Shown here one piece after another: positions 50,579 through 59,652 of a DNA stretch of 64,000 nt. This stretch comes from Streptomyces tsukubensis. Lineage in GTDB: Bacteria > Actinomycetota > Actinomycetes > Streptomycetales > Streptomycetaceae. The notes below the pieces were generated by a model. That model was not told the origin of the DNA and made no database searches. It saw nothing but the letters and a program-made list of their open reading frames with translations. Position numbers and translations under genes: made by a program. Every line of letters begins with the position of its first letter. Within the stretch, counting starts at the first letter, position 1. The stretch covers positions 3,432,501-3,496,500 of the forward strand of contig NZ_CP020700.1 in assembly GCF_003932715.1 (NCBI RefSeq). The letters run 5' to 3'.

Positions 50579-53500
50579 TTGTCCGAAGGCAACCGGGAAA
50601 CAGCGGCCGACCTGCACGGACTGCCCGGGCAACAGCGCGCGGGGGACGAGTCCTTCGGGGAGCGGCTGCGGCGGCTGCGCACCGAGCGCGGTCTCTCCCT
50701 GGCGGATCTCGCCGGGCGCGCGCACTACAGCCGCGGCTACATCAGCAAGGTCGAGAACGGCCGGAAGCCCGCCACCTACGATTTCGCGCGCTGCTGCGAC
50801 GAGGCGCTGGAGGCGGACGGACTGCTGCTCGCGCTCGCCCCGGGGGCCGGGGGGAAGGGGGCGCCGTCGCCCTGCCCGTATCCGGGGCTGGCCGCTTTCC
50901 GTACGGAGGAGGCGGCCTGGTTCTTCGGGCGGGAGCGGGTGACGGCCGAACTGGTGGCCCGGCTGGCGGAGAAGGCGCGGGAGGGCGGCGCCGGAACGGG
51001 AGCGGTGCACGCGCCGGCCCGGGGGACAACGCCCGTACCCGCGCCCGCACCCGCCCCGGGGACCGCACCCTTCGCGGAAGCCGCGCCCGCCCCGCAGACC
51101 GTGACCGGCACAGGGGCCCCGGCCCCGGGGACCGCGCCCGCCCCGCAACCCGGGCCCGGGCCCGGGCCCGTGATCGTCGTCGGGCCCTCCGGCGCCGGGA
51201 AGTCGTCCCTGCTCCACGCCGGGCTGCGGCCCGCCGTCGCCCGCGGCGCCCTGCCCGTACCGGGCTCGGCCGACTGGCCCGTCGCCGCCCTCACCCCCAC
51301 CGCCCGCCCCCTGCACGCCCTCGCCCACGCCGTCGCCCGCGCGCTCCCGGCCGCTACCGGCGCCCGCCGACGGCCGCCGGCCGACCCCGATGCCGTACTG
51401 CGTGCACTGCACGACGGCACGTTCCCCGACGCCGTACGGAACACCGCGCCCGCCGGAATCCTCGTCGTCGCCGACCAGTTCGAGGAGGTCTTCACCCTCT
51501 GCCCCGACCCCGCCGAACGCCGCCGCTTCATCGCCGCACTCTGCGCACTGCCCCCTCCCGCCCTCGTCGTCCTCGGCGTCCGCGCCGACTTCTACGGCCG
51601 CTGCCTGGAACACCCCGAACTGGTCGACGCCCTGCGCCGGTCCCAGCTCCCGCTCGGCCCGATGAGCCCCGCCGAACTGCGCGCCGCCATCACCGGCCCC
51701 GCCGAACAGGCCTCCCTCACCCTCGAACCCGGGCTCGTCGACGTCCTGCTGTACGACGCCGGGGTCGACGACGCCGGCCCCGGGCCCGGCGGCGCCCACG
51801 CCCTGCCCCTGATGGCCCACGCCCTGCTCACCACCTGGCAGCAGCGCGAGGACGACCGGATGACGGTGGCCGCGTACCGCCGGACCGGCGGCATCCGCGG
51901 CGCCGTCGCTGCCAGCGCCGAGCGGGTGTACGAGGGCCTCGACGCGCCCGGCCGGGCGGCCGCCCGCCACCTGCTGCTCCGCCTGGTCCGGGTCGGGGAC
52001 GCGGCGATGGAGCCGGGGACCGGCGGCGACGGCGGCCACCACGACACCCGCCGCCGCGTCGGCCACGACCGGCTGCGCCTCCTGCTGCCCGATCCGGACC
52101 GTGCGGAGGACGTCATCGCCGCCTTCGCCGGTGCCCGGCTGCTGTCGCTCGGCGCGGACGGGGTGGAGATCACGCACGAGGCGCTGCTGTACGCCTGGCC
52201 GCGGCTGCGGCAGTGGATCGACGCGGACCGGGCCGGACTGCGCGGCCGGCAGCGGCTGGTGGAGGCGGCGGACGCCTGGGAGAAGGCGGACCGGGATCCG
52301 GCGCTCCTCTACCGGGGCGCCCAGCTCGAACTGGCCCTGGACTGGCTGGACATCCGCCGCGGGGAGAGGGTGGAGAGTGAGGACCACGGGATGCACGGAA
52401 CGCACAGGACGCACGGGACGCACAGGGTGCACAGGGCGGAAGGGGCACACGGGGGCCGCGGGAACCACCAGGGCCGCCAGGACCGCCAGGGCCGCGGGGA
52501 ACAAGAGGATCTCCGGGAGAAGGGCCGGTCCGGAGCCCGGGACCGGAGCAACGACAGAAAGCAGAACCGGGACGGAGCCAACGGCGGAGCCCCCGGCGGG
52601 CAGCCTCCCGCCGCCACCCCCGAACGCCGCTTCCTCGACGCCTCCGTGGCGCACCAGCAGGCCGAGGCGGCGGCCGCCCGCCGCCGTACCCGACGGCTGC
52701 GCCGGCTGGTCTCCGCCCTCTCCGCACTCTCCCTCCTCACCGGCGCGGCCACCGCGTTCGCCCTGTTCCAGCGCTCGGCCGCGCTCGCCGAACGCGATGT
52801 GTCGGCGGCCCAGGTCGCGGTCGACCACGCGGAGCGGCTGCGCCAGGCGGACCCGTCCCAGGCGATGAAGCTCAGCCTGGCCGCGTACCGGCTGGTGCGG
52901 ACCCCGGCCACCCGCGGCGCCCTGCTCGCCTCCTCCGGCAGCGTGTTCTCGACCCCCGCCGGGGGCCACCGCTGGTCCGTCAACCGGCTCGCGTTCACCG
53001 CCCGCCCCGGGCGGACCTCGGGCGACGAACTCCTCGTCAGCGCGGGCGACGAGGGCACGGTCCATACGACCGACGTCCGCGATCCGGCCCGCCCGCTCCG
53101 CACCGCCGTGATCACGGAGCCGCAGCCCGGTACCCGCTCCGCCGTCACCCCGGACGGACGGCTCCTCGCCACCGGCGGCGACGACGCCACCGTCCGGGTC
53201 CGCGATCTGCGGTCCGGGCACGCCCTCCTCCTCACCCTGCCGACCGGGACCCCGGTGACCGCCCTCGCCCTCAGCCCCGACGGCCGCGGACTGGCCGCGG
53301 GCGGCAAGGACGGATCCGTGCGGACCTGGCGGCTCGACGGCGCCCGTACCCGCCCGGCGGCCCGCGCGGACCGCGGCCACACGGCGCCCGTGACCGCGCT
53401 CGCCTACCGGCCGGACGGCGCCGTCCTCGCTTCCGCGAGCGACGACTGCACGGTTCGGCTGTGGCGTACGGCGCCCGGCGGCGGTGCGCCCCGCCCGGCC

Positions 53501-54925
53501 GCCGTACTCGAAGGCCATCGCGCCCAGGTCCGTACCGTCGCCTTCTCACCGGATGGAAAGCTGCTGGCCAGCGGCAGTTTCGACCGTACGGTACGCCTCA
53601 CCCCGGTCGCCGATCCCGGCGATCCGAGCTGGGGCCGGGAGCTGACGGGGCACCAGGGTCTGGTCAACAGCGTGGCGTTCCGCGGTGACGGACGGCAGCT
53701 CGCGAGCGCCGCCGACGACCAGACGACCCGGCTGTGGGACGTGCCGTCGGGCCGGGCGGTGCTGACGCTGCCGCAGCCGAATCCGGTGCGCTCGGTGGCG
53801 TACGGAAACGGCGGACGGACCCTGGCGACCGGCGACGACGAGGGGCGCAGGCTGCTGTGGCATCTGCCGCCGCCGGTCCTCCTCGGGCCGCCGGGCGGGG
53901 CCCCCGCGGTCCACACCGTCCCCGGCGGGCGGCTGCTGGCGGCGACCGGCGGCGACGGATCCGTCCCGCTGTGGCGTACGGCCGCCGGGGGTCCCGGCGG
54001 CGAGACCCCGGTGGCCGTACTGCGCGGCCACACCGGCGCGGTCACCGGTCTGGACAGCGACGCATCGGGGCGGCTGCTGGCGACCGGCGGCGACGACGGG
54101 ACGGTCTGCCTCTGGGATCTGCGGGATCCGCGCCGCCCGGCCCGGCTCGCCCGTATCGACCGGCACCGGAACATGGTGTACGCGGTGGCGCTCGGCGCGG
54201 ACGGGCGGCTGCTGGTGACGGCGGGCGAGGACCGCCGGGCCCGGGTGTGGGACGTCTCCGATCCGCGCCGCCCGGTCCTTCTGTCGACGCTGACCCGCCA
54301 CACGGACCGGATCAACGGGGTGGCGCTGGGCGGCCCCGGTGACCGGACCCTGGTCACCGCGGGCGGCGACTACCAGGCACGCGTCTGGGATCTGCGCGAT
54401 CCGCGGCGGCCCGTGCTGCGGGCCACCCTGCCGCATCCGAACCAGGTCAACCGGGTCGCGCTGGCGCCCGGCGGCCGGTTCCTCGCGACGACCAACGACG
54501 ACCGGCGGGTCCGCCTCTGGGACCTGGCCCGGATCGGCGGCGGGGCACCCGCCCCGGTGACCCGGCCCGTGGCGGTGCTCGTCGGGCACCGGGAGGCGGC
54601 GCGGGAAGTGGCGTTCTCACCGGACGGCGGCACGCTGGTGACCACCGGCGACGACCGGACCGCCCAGCTGTGGAGCCTGGCCGATATCCGGCGCCCGGTG
54701 GTGCTGACGGCCCTGCCGGGCCATACGGGACCGGTGACCGGTGCGGCGTTCAGCCCGGACGGCCGCACGCTGGTGACGGCGGGCACGGAGGGCACGGTCC
54801 GGTTCTGGAGCCATGACACGGCGGCCGTCGTACGCCGTATCTGCGCCCTGGACGGGCCGGGCTTCGACCGGGCGGAGTGGGCGGAACACTTCCCCGGCCA
54901 GCGATACCGGCGCTCCTGCCCCTGA
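50579..54925 (+). CDS. HTH - STAND NTPase - WD40 protein, 1448 residues
   Basis: Multidomain signalling protein. An XRE helix-turn-helix (about 27-80: FGERLRRLRTERGLSLADLA) is followed by an nSTAND1-type NTPase opening with 'CPYPGLAAFRTEEAAWFFGRE' and carrying Walker A GPSGAGKSS (from residue 202) and the Walker-B-like 'ILVVADQFEE'. A His/Gly-rich spacer (MHGTHRTHGTHRVHRAEG) and one hydrophobic segment (about 708-728) precede 14 WD40 repeats, enough for two seven-bladed propellers. STAND proteins oligomerise after ligand sensing; roles include secondary metabolism control and phage defence. TTG 50579 is chosen because AAGGAGG ends at 50567; GTG 50567 overlaps that sequence. Confidence 0.85.
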   Translation: MSEGNRETAADLHGLPGQQRAGDESFGERLRRLRTERGLSLADLAGRAHYSRGYISKVENGRKPATYDFARCCDEALEADGLLLALAPGAGGKGAPSPCPYPGLAAFRTEEAAWFFGRERVTAELVARLAEKAREGGAGTGAVHAPARGTTPVPAPAPAPGTAPFAEAAPAPQTVTGTGAPAPGTAPAPQPGPGPGPVIVVGPSGAGKSSLLHAGLRPAVARGALPVPGSADWPVAALTPTARPLHALAHAVARALPAATGARRRPPADPDAVLRALHDGTFPDAVRNTAPAGILVVADQFEEVFTLCPDPAERRRFIAALCALPPPALVVLGVRADFYGRCLEHPELVDALRRSQLPLGPMSPAELRAAITGPAEQASLTLEPGLVDVLLYDAGVDDAGPGPGGAHALPLMAHALLTTWQQREDDRMTVAAYRRTGGIRGAVAASAERVYEGLDAPGRAAARHLLLRLVRVGDAAMEPGTGGDGGHHDTRRRVGHDRLRLLLPDPDRAEDVIAAFAGARLLSLGADGVEITHEALLYAWPRLRQWIDADRAGLRGRQRLVEAADAWEKADRDPALLYRGAQLELALDWLDIRRGERVESEDHGMHGTHRTHGTHRVHRAEGAHGGRGNHQGRQDRQGRGEQEDLREKGRSGARDRSNDRKQNRDGANGGAPGGQPPAATPERRFLDASVAHQQAEAAAARRRTRRLRRLVSALSALSLLTGAATAFALFQRSAALAERDVSAAQVAVDHAERLRQADPSQAMKLSLAAYRLVRTPATRGALLASSGSVFSTPAGGHRWSVNRLAFTARPGRTSGDELLVSAGDEGTVHTTDVRDPARPLRTAVITEPQPGTRSAVTPDGRLLATGGDDATVRVRDLRSGHALLLTLPTGTPVTALALSPDGRGLAAGGKDGSVRTWRLDGARTRPAARADRGHTAPVTALAYRPDGAVLASASDDCTVRLWRTAPGGGAPRPAAVLEGHRAQVRTVAFSPDGKLLASGSFDRTVRLTPVADPGDPSWGRELTGHQGLVNSVAFRGDGRQLASAADDQTTRLWDVPSGRAVLTLPQPNPVRSVAYGNGGRTLATGDDEGRRLLWHLPPPVLLGPPGGAPAVHTVPGGRLLAATGGDGSVPLWRTAAGGPGGETPVAVLRGHTGAVTGLDSDASGRLLATGGDDGTVCLWDLRDPRRPARLARIDRHRNMVYAVALGADGRLLVTAGEDRRARVWDVSDPRRPVLLSTLTRHTDRINGVALGGPGDRTLVTAGGDYQARVWDLRDPRRPVLRATLPHPNQVNRVALAPGGRFLATTNDDRRVRLWDLARIGGGAPAPVTRPVAVLVGHREAAREVAFSPDGGTLVTTGDDRTAQLWSLADIRRPVVLTALPGHTGPVTGAAFSPDGRTLVTAGTEGTVRFWSHDTAAVVRRICALDGPGFDRAEWAEHFPGQRYRRSCP

Positions 54926-54935
54926 GGCGCTGTGT

Positions 54936-55940
54936 TCAGAAGCCCTCCGCCGCATACGCCGCGAACGACTCCGGCGGGGCCGTGTCCGCCTGGCAGGGCG
55001 CGCCCCGGCGCAGCGGCCACTGGGTCAGGAACAGCACCTCCCGGTCCGCGTCCCGCATCGCGCGCCGGATCCCGGCGGCGGCTTCCGGATCGTCGTACCA
55101 GACCTCCCCGACGATCCACGGCTGCCGGTAGCCGATCGCGTCCATCGCGGCGTCGGTGTCCATGAACTGCCGGTACTCGTCGCCGTCGCCGGGCTTTCCG
55201 TAGAAGTGGACCTCGTGCACGGGCGGCGGGCGGTCCCCGTAGACCTCGGGGAGCTGCGGCACCCGGCCCGCCGACCAGACCGTGAGGGAGAAGCCGACGG
55301 TGTCGGCAGTGCCGTGGTCGCGGGTGTAGTCGGCCCAGAGCCTGCGGTCGTAGGCGAGCAGTGCCGCGTACTCCGGCCCGGGCGGCGGGGCGCCCTCGTT
55401 GACCAGGTCGACGACGTACGGAAGACCCGAACGGACGACGATGTCCCGCACCTGCCGGACGACGGACAGATTCTCGGCGTACAGGGATTCGTCGACGGCG
55501 GTCCAGAGCATGGGGTCGTTGGCGTCCTTGGGGAAGAACGCGATCTCGACGGCCGCGAACCCGGCGTCCCGTACCGCCTCCAGCAGATCGGTGAGGTTGC
55601 GGGTGTTCTGCTCGGAGAGGGTGCCGCCGGTGGAGTCCATGACGGTGCCGGAGTCGGGGCCCCGGTGGTGGAAGACGGGGATCCGGAGCCGCTGCTGGCC
55701 CGCGCGGGCCATCGCGGCGAGCTGCCCGGCGATCAGGGCGGGGGCCCGGTCGTAGCTGTTGACCACGCCGTACGGCTCCCGGTGGCAGCCTTCGAGGTGG
55801 TAGACGAAGTAGTTGGAACCGCCGCGCGCGGGGCCTGCGGCGGCGGGGGCCGCGGGCGGCGCGGCGAAGGCGAGGGTCATGGTCAAGGTCAGGGGGAGGG
55901 CGAGCACGACGGCTCGCGTCCGCAGGTGCATGCCGTCCAT
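54936..55940 (-). CDS. Secreted glycosidase-like (TIM-barrel) protein
   Basis: A 334-residue exported protein with signal peptide MDGMHLRTRAVVLALPLTLT to APAAA (start may be ATG 55931). The mature part reads as an (alpha/beta)8 barrel: 'RLRIPVFHHRGP', 'FAAVEIAFFPKDAND', 'YVVDLVNEGAPPPGPEYAALLAYDRRLW' and 'QPWIVGEVWYDD'. NEG and GEV sit where clan-A glycosidases carry acid/base and nucleophile Glu, but no family can be named. Convergent with the STAND gene (10 bases apart) and divergent from the next gene with only 14 bases between starts. Confidence 0.7.
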   Translation of the reverse strand: MDGMHLRTRAVVLALPLTLTMTLAFAAPPAAPAAAGPARGGSNYFVYHLEGCHREPYGVVNSYDRAPALIAGQLAAMARAGQQRLRIPVFHHRGPDSGTVMDSTGGTLSEQNTRNLTDLLEAVRDAGFAAVEIAFFPKDANDPMLWTAVDESLYAENLSVVRQVRDIVVRSGLPYVVDLVNEGAPPPGPEYAALLAYDRRLWADYTRDHGTADTVGFSLTVWSAGRVPQLPEVYGDRPPPVHEVHFYGKPGDGDEYRQFMDTDAAMDAIGYRQPWIVGEVWYDDPEAAAGIRRAMRDADREVLFLTQWPLRRGAPCQADTAPPESFAAYAAEGF

Positions 55941-55954
55941 GACACCATCGGCTG

Positions 55955-56458
55955 GTGCTCGACATCGGCTACTCCCTCTCCCGCCGCTTCCCCGATCCCC
56001 CGCAGACGGACTACCGTCGCGCGGAGGTGACGGCCCTGCGCCACGACCTCTTCTGCGGTGATGTCTACCTCGCCGACACCGAGGCCGACCGGGAACTGTC
56101 CACAGCCTGGGGATGGGTGCCGGTCCTCGACTTCGCCTGGGCGCTGTGCGATATCGCCGAACGGCTCGACCGGGATCCGCTGGGCAGCCGGGCCTCCCGC
56201 CCCCAGCACGCGGAGCTGGACTTCACCGAATCGGCGGACCGGATGCTCTTCGAGCGGCGGTTCGGCTGGGTGGATGTGGAGGCGGACTGGATGCCCGGGG
56301 ACGAGGCACCGCTCACCTTCGCCCACGGCGAGCTGCGGCGGGAGGCCCGGGACTTCCTGCACGATCTGATCGCGGACCTGTGCGAACTGCACGAGCCGCT
56401 CGCCGACAACCCGGTGATCTGGGACCTTCAGGCGCGCTTCCCCCGCGTCCCCTCCTGA
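55955..56458 (+). CDS. Uncharacterised acidic protein (167 aa)
   Basis: No named function recognised. The 167-residue protein is acidic and Trp-rich, with no signal peptide or membrane helix. Landmarks: 'DVYLADTEADRELSTAWGWVPVLDFAWALCDIAERLD', 'FTESADRMLFERRFGWVDVEADW' and 'LHDLIADLCELHEPLADNPVIWDL'. The size, acidity and helical layout resemble immunity-type or DUF proteins common in streptomycetes. GTG start; its promoter must overlap the start region of the divergent glycosidase-like gene. Confidence 0.72.
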   Translation: MLDIGYSLSRRFPDPPQTDYRRAEVTALRHDLFCGDVYLADTEADRELSTAWGWVPVLDFAWALCDIAERLDRDPLGSRASRPQHAELDFTESADRMLFERRFGWVDVEADWMPGDEAPLTFAHGELRREARDFLHDLIADLCELHEPLADNPVIWDLQARFPRVPS

Positions 56459-56575
56459 CGACCGCGGCCGCCCCGCCCGGAGAGCCGTGTCCCTGTCACA
56501 TTCCCGGGGGCTGTGCCGTCCCCTTTCCGACGGCGCCTCGACCGGACGCCGTCAGGACCGGGAAGGGACGGAACC

Positions 56576-57787
56576 ATGACGGACCACGCAGTCGGCCGCA
56601 GTCGGCGGGACGACCGGATCACCGTCGTCGGCGGCGGGCTCGCCGGGCTGACCGCCGCGATCTCCGCGGCCGAGGCCGGGGCGGAGGTCGTACTCCTCGA
56701 AGCCCACCGCACCCTCGGCGGCCGGGGCCGGACGGCCGACGGCCCGTACCGGACCAGCGACGGCCCCCATGTCTTCTACACCGGCCCCCTGTGGTCCTGG
56801 CTCCGTCAGCGGGGGCTGACCGGCCCCGAAGGGCGGGTTCCGGCGGCGGACGCGCTGCGGTTCCGCTTCCGGCTCGGGGGCGCCCTGCGTTCGCTGCCGC
56901 CGCGCGGGCTGCTGAAGCTGAGCCGGGTCCCCGTGGAGCGGGCCCCGGCCGATGTCCCCTTCTCCGACTGGGCCATGGGGATCGCCGGTGCGGACGCGGC
57001 CCGGGCGGCCGCGCACTTCTCGGGTGTGGCCCTGTTCCACCACGACCCCGGCTCACTGTCGGCGGCCTTCGTCCAGGAGCGGCTGCGCCGGGCGGCCGCG
57101 CTGCCGCCGCAGGCCCGCTTTCCGCTGGGGGGCTGGGGGCAGGTGCTGGACCTGATGGCGGACCGGGCCCGGGAGCTGGGCGTACGGGTCGAGACCTCGG
57201 CGCGGGTGGACGAGCTGCCGGCCGGGCGCGGGCCGGTGATCGTCGCCGTCTCCCTCGCGGCGGCGCGGAAGCTGCTCGGGGACGACACGCTGCACTGGAC
57301 CGGTGGCCGTACGGTCCTGGTGGATCTGGCGGTACGCCGCAGCCGCAAGGACGCGTTCGTCGTCTCCGACCTGGACGCGCCGGGCTGGGTGGAGCGCTTC
57401 TCGGCCCCGGCGCCCGGGCTGGCCCCGGCCGGGGTCTCGCTGGTCCAGGCCCAGTTCCCGATCGCCCCTGACGAAGGGAAGGCGGCCGGTTCGGCGCATG
57501 CCGAGGCTCTGTTCGACCTGGGGCTGCCTGGCTGGCGGGAGCGGGTGCTGTGGCGGCGCGACGCGCTGGCCGTGGACCGTACGGGGGCGCTCGACCTGCC
57601 GGGGACGACGTGGCGGGACCGGCCGGCGGTCGACCGGGGCGACGGAGTGTTCCTGGCAGGCGACCAGGTGGCGGCGCCGGGGCTGCTGGGCGAGGTGTCG
57701 TTCGCGAGCGCACTGACGGCGTCGACGCTGGCGCTGCGGGCGCTGCGGAAGGCTCGAACGGCGCGGACGGCGCGGACGGGAGGCTGA
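56576..57787 (+). CDS. FAD-dependent amine oxidase/phytoene-desaturase-like oxidoreductase
   Basis: A 403-residue flavoprotein. The dinucleotide fold is VVGGGLAGLTAAISAAEAGAEVV (Gly19-21, Gly24), followed by LEAHRTLGGRGRT, the signature of flavin amine oxidases and carotenoid desaturases; the C-terminal FAD contact is GVFLAGDQVAAPGLLGE. No carotenoid genes surround it, so the substrate is open. ATG 56576 follows GGAAGGG. Confidence 0.82.
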   Translation: MTDHAVGRSRRDDRITVVGGGLAGLTAAISAAEAGAEVVLLEAHRTLGGRGRTADGPYRTSDGPHVFYTGPLWSWLRQRGLTGPEGRVPAADALRFRFRLGGALRSLPPRGLLKLSRVPVERAPADVPFSDWAMGIAGADAARAAAHFSGVALFHHDPGSLSAAFVQERLRRAAALPPQARFPLGGWGQVLDLMADRARELGVRVETSARVDELPAGRGPVIVAVSLAAARKLLGDDTLHWTGGRTVLVDLAVRRSRKDAFVVSDLDAPGWVERFSAPAPGLAPAGVSLVQAQFPIAPDEGKAAGSAHAEALFDLGLPGWRERVLWRRDALAVDRTGALDLPGTTWRDRPAVDRGDGVFLAGDQVAAPGLLGEVSFASALTASTLALRALRKARTARTARTGG

Positions 57788-58116
57788 TCCCACCGCGGAG
57801 GACGCCGAACGGGACGGACGCCCGGACCTCTCCGGAGGGCATCCCCCGGGCGCCGCGCTCCCGCAGGGCCCGGCGTCTTTCGTCCTCCGTTCCAGCCGCC
57901 GCAGCAATCCGGGCGGCCCTCCGGTCGTCAGCACTGTCCCCGGGCCCGGCTACCGCAGCCTCCAGGCCCCGGCCGGCCTTGACCTCAACCTTGGTCGAGG
58001 TGTGAGGCTCGGGTGTGTCCGGCCCCGTACGGCTCCTGGTGCGCCCCAGCGCGCCACGGCCGCCGTCCGGGCCGTACGGACCACCGCGACCGCACACCGC
58101 CCAGGGGGATCCGCAG
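57788..58116 (+). other. Intergenic region with a MerR-type promoter (329 bp)
   Basis: No gene. It contains TTGACC (57979-57984) overlapping an inverted repeat (57982-58001) and an elongated spacer to GAGGCT (58004-58009); see the operator entry. The first 190 bases are GC-rich and show nothing else. Confidence 0.5.
57982..58001. promoter_or_regulatory. MerR-family-type operator before the quinone oxidoreductase gene
   Basis: ACCTCAACCTTGGTCGAGGT is a 20-bp inverted repeat with one mismatched pair. It starts inside a TTGACC -35 hexamer, leaving 19 bases to GAGGCT as -10, the stretched spacing typical of MerR/SoxR-type activated promoters. No MerR gene is adjacent. Confidence 0.6.
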
Positions 58117-59118
58117 ATGCACGCCGTCCGACTCCACGCCTTCGGGCCCGCCGAGAACCTGACCTACGAGGAGGTGCCCGACCCCGATCCCGGCCCCGGC
58201 CAGGTGCGGATCAGGGTCGCCGCCGCCGGGGTGCACCTCATCGACACCGCCCTGCGGGCGGGTGAGCGGGGCCCCTACCCGGAGCCGGTCGCGCTGCCCA
58301 CGATCCCCGGCCGGGAGGTCGCGGGCACCGTCGACGCGCTCGGCGAGGGCACCGACCCGGTGTGGCTCGGCCGCCGGGTCGTCGTCCACCTCGGGATGAA
58401 CCCCGGCGGCTACGCGGAGTCCGTCACCACCGGGGCGGAGCGGCTCCGGAGCCTCCCTGAGGGTCTCGGCGCGGCGGAGGCCGTCGCCATGATCGGCACG
58501 GGCCGTACCGCGCTGGGCATCCTCCACCATGCGCGGCTCGGCCCGGAGGCGATCGCGGTCGTCTCGGCCGCCGCGGGCGGCATCGGCACCCTTGCCGTGC
58601 AGTACGCCAAGAACGCCGGAGCCACCGTCATCGGGCTCGCGGGCGGACCGGCGAAGGTCGCCCGCACCCTGGCCAACGGCGCCGACCTGGCCGTCGACTA
58701 CACCGGTCCGGCCTGGCCGGACGAGGTCCGCGCCTACCTCGGCGAGCGGCGCGCCACCGTCTATCTGGACGCGGTCGGCGGCGCTGTCGGGCGCGCCGCC
58801 GTCGGTCTGCTCGGCAAGGGCGGCCGCCATCTCGTCTACGGCTGGGCGGGCGACGGCGGCCCGTACAGCGGCGAACCGCTGCTGCTCACCGAGGAGGAGC
58901 AGACCGCCCGGGGCATCGAGACCGTCCACCTCCTGGGCCCGCGCCTGCTGGAGCAGGTGGGCGGCGACGTACGGCTGCTGGAGGACCGGGCGCTCGAAGA
59001 GGCCGCGACGGGCCGGCTGGCCCCGGCCGTCCAGCGCTTCCCGCTCGCCCGCGCGGCCGACGCGCACCGGGCGCTGGAGACGCGGGCGTCGATGGGCAAG
59101 GTGGTCCTGGTGCCGTAG
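58117..59118 (+). CDS. Zinc-type quinone oxidoreductase (MDR family)
   Basis: A 333-residue NADPH-dependent oxidoreductase of the medium-chain family. N-terminal GroES-like domain: 'MHAVRLHAFGPAENLTYEEV', 'GVHLIDTALRAG', 'IPGREVAGTV'. Rossmann part: 'VVSAAAGGIGTLAVQYAKNAGATVIGLAG' with the NADP loop AAAGGIG. The catalytic-zinc Cys/His set is absent, as in quinone reductases of the QOR/zeta-crystallin type. ATG 58117 follows AGGGGGA; a GTG at 58015 would give a longer form. The MerR-type promoter suggests induction by redox-cycling compounds. Confidence 0.86.
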   Translation: MHAVRLHAFGPAENLTYEEVPDPDPGPGQVRIRVAAAGVHLIDTALRAGERGPYPEPVALPTIPGREVAGTVDALGEGTDPVWLGRRVVVHLGMNPGGYAESVTTGAERLRSLPEGLGAAEAVAMIGTGRTALGILHHARLGPEAIAVVSAAAGGIGTLAVQYAKNAGATVIGLAGGPAKVARTLANGADLAVDYTGPAWPDEVRAYLGERRATVYLDAVGGAVGRAAVGLLGKGGRHLVYGWAGDGGPYSGEPLLLTEEEQTARGIETVHLLGPRLLEQVGGDVRLLEDRALEEAATGRLAPAVQRFPLARAADAHRALETRASMGKVVLVP

Positions 59119-59129
59119 GGGCCGGACCT

Positions 59130-59609
59130 CTACTGTCCGTACGCCGCGAGCTCCTCCAGCTCCGCGTCCGTCAGCCGGAACACCTTGCTGTCCTCCAGCG
59201 GACGGGCGCCCAGGGAGCGGTAGAACGCGATCGTCGGCACCAGTTTGTCCAGTACCGACCACTCCAGGCGCTGGTAGCCGCGTTCGGTGCAGGTCCGGGC
59301 GAGCGCGGCGATCAGCGCCTTGCCGTGTCCGCCGCCGCGCCGGGCGGGGTCGACGTACAGGTCCTCCAGATAGATGCCGTGGACCCCGCGCCAGGTCGAG
59401 TAGGTGAGGAACCAGAGCGCGAAGCCGGCGAGCGCCCCGTCCTCGTCGACGGCGACGAAGGCGTGGACGGCCGGGGCGGCGCCGAACAGGGCCTCGCGCA
59501 ACTGCTCTTCGGTGGCGCGGACCTCGTGGCGGTAGCCCTGGTGTTCGGCGAGGGCGAGGATCATCCGGTGGACTTCGGGCACGTCGGCCGGCTGTGCGGT
59601 ACGGATCAT
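59130..59609 (-). CDS. GNAT-family N-acetyltransferase (diamine/aminoalkyl type)
   Basis: A 159-residue acetyltransferase. 'IYLEDLYVDPARRGGGHGKALIAAL' contains the CoA loop R-R-G-G-G-H-G; 'YQRLEWSVLDKLVPTIAFYRSLGARPL' closes the domain. 'WRGVHGIYLEDLYV' strongly resembles spermidine/diamine N-acetyltransferases, so a polyamine or aminoalkyl substrate is plausible. It converges on the quinone oxidoreductase gene (11 bases) and starts 43 bases after the kinase gene, likely its operon partner. Confidence 0.88.
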   Translation of the reverse strand: MIRTAQPADVPEVHRMILALAEHQGYRHEVRATEEQLREALFGAAPAVHAFVAVDEDGALAGFALWFLTYSTWRGVHGIYLEDLYVDPARRGGGHGKALIAALARTCTERGYQRLEWSVLDKLVPTIAFYRSLGARPLEDSKVFRLTDAELEELAAYGQ

Positions 59610-59652
59610 GCCGTCAGCATGCGGTCCGCGCACCCGCCCCCGCCACCGCGTT

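Noticed and set aside
52384..52450. CRISPR-like or functional DNA repeat
   Set aside because: The repeat is short, in frame and codes a His/Gly spacer of the STAND protein; no spacers of uniform length.
50375..53518. Very long minus-strand frame extending the propeller gene across the STAND gene
   Set aside because: Antisense shadow; GTG 50374 with AAGGAG upstream is the sensible start for the propeller protein.
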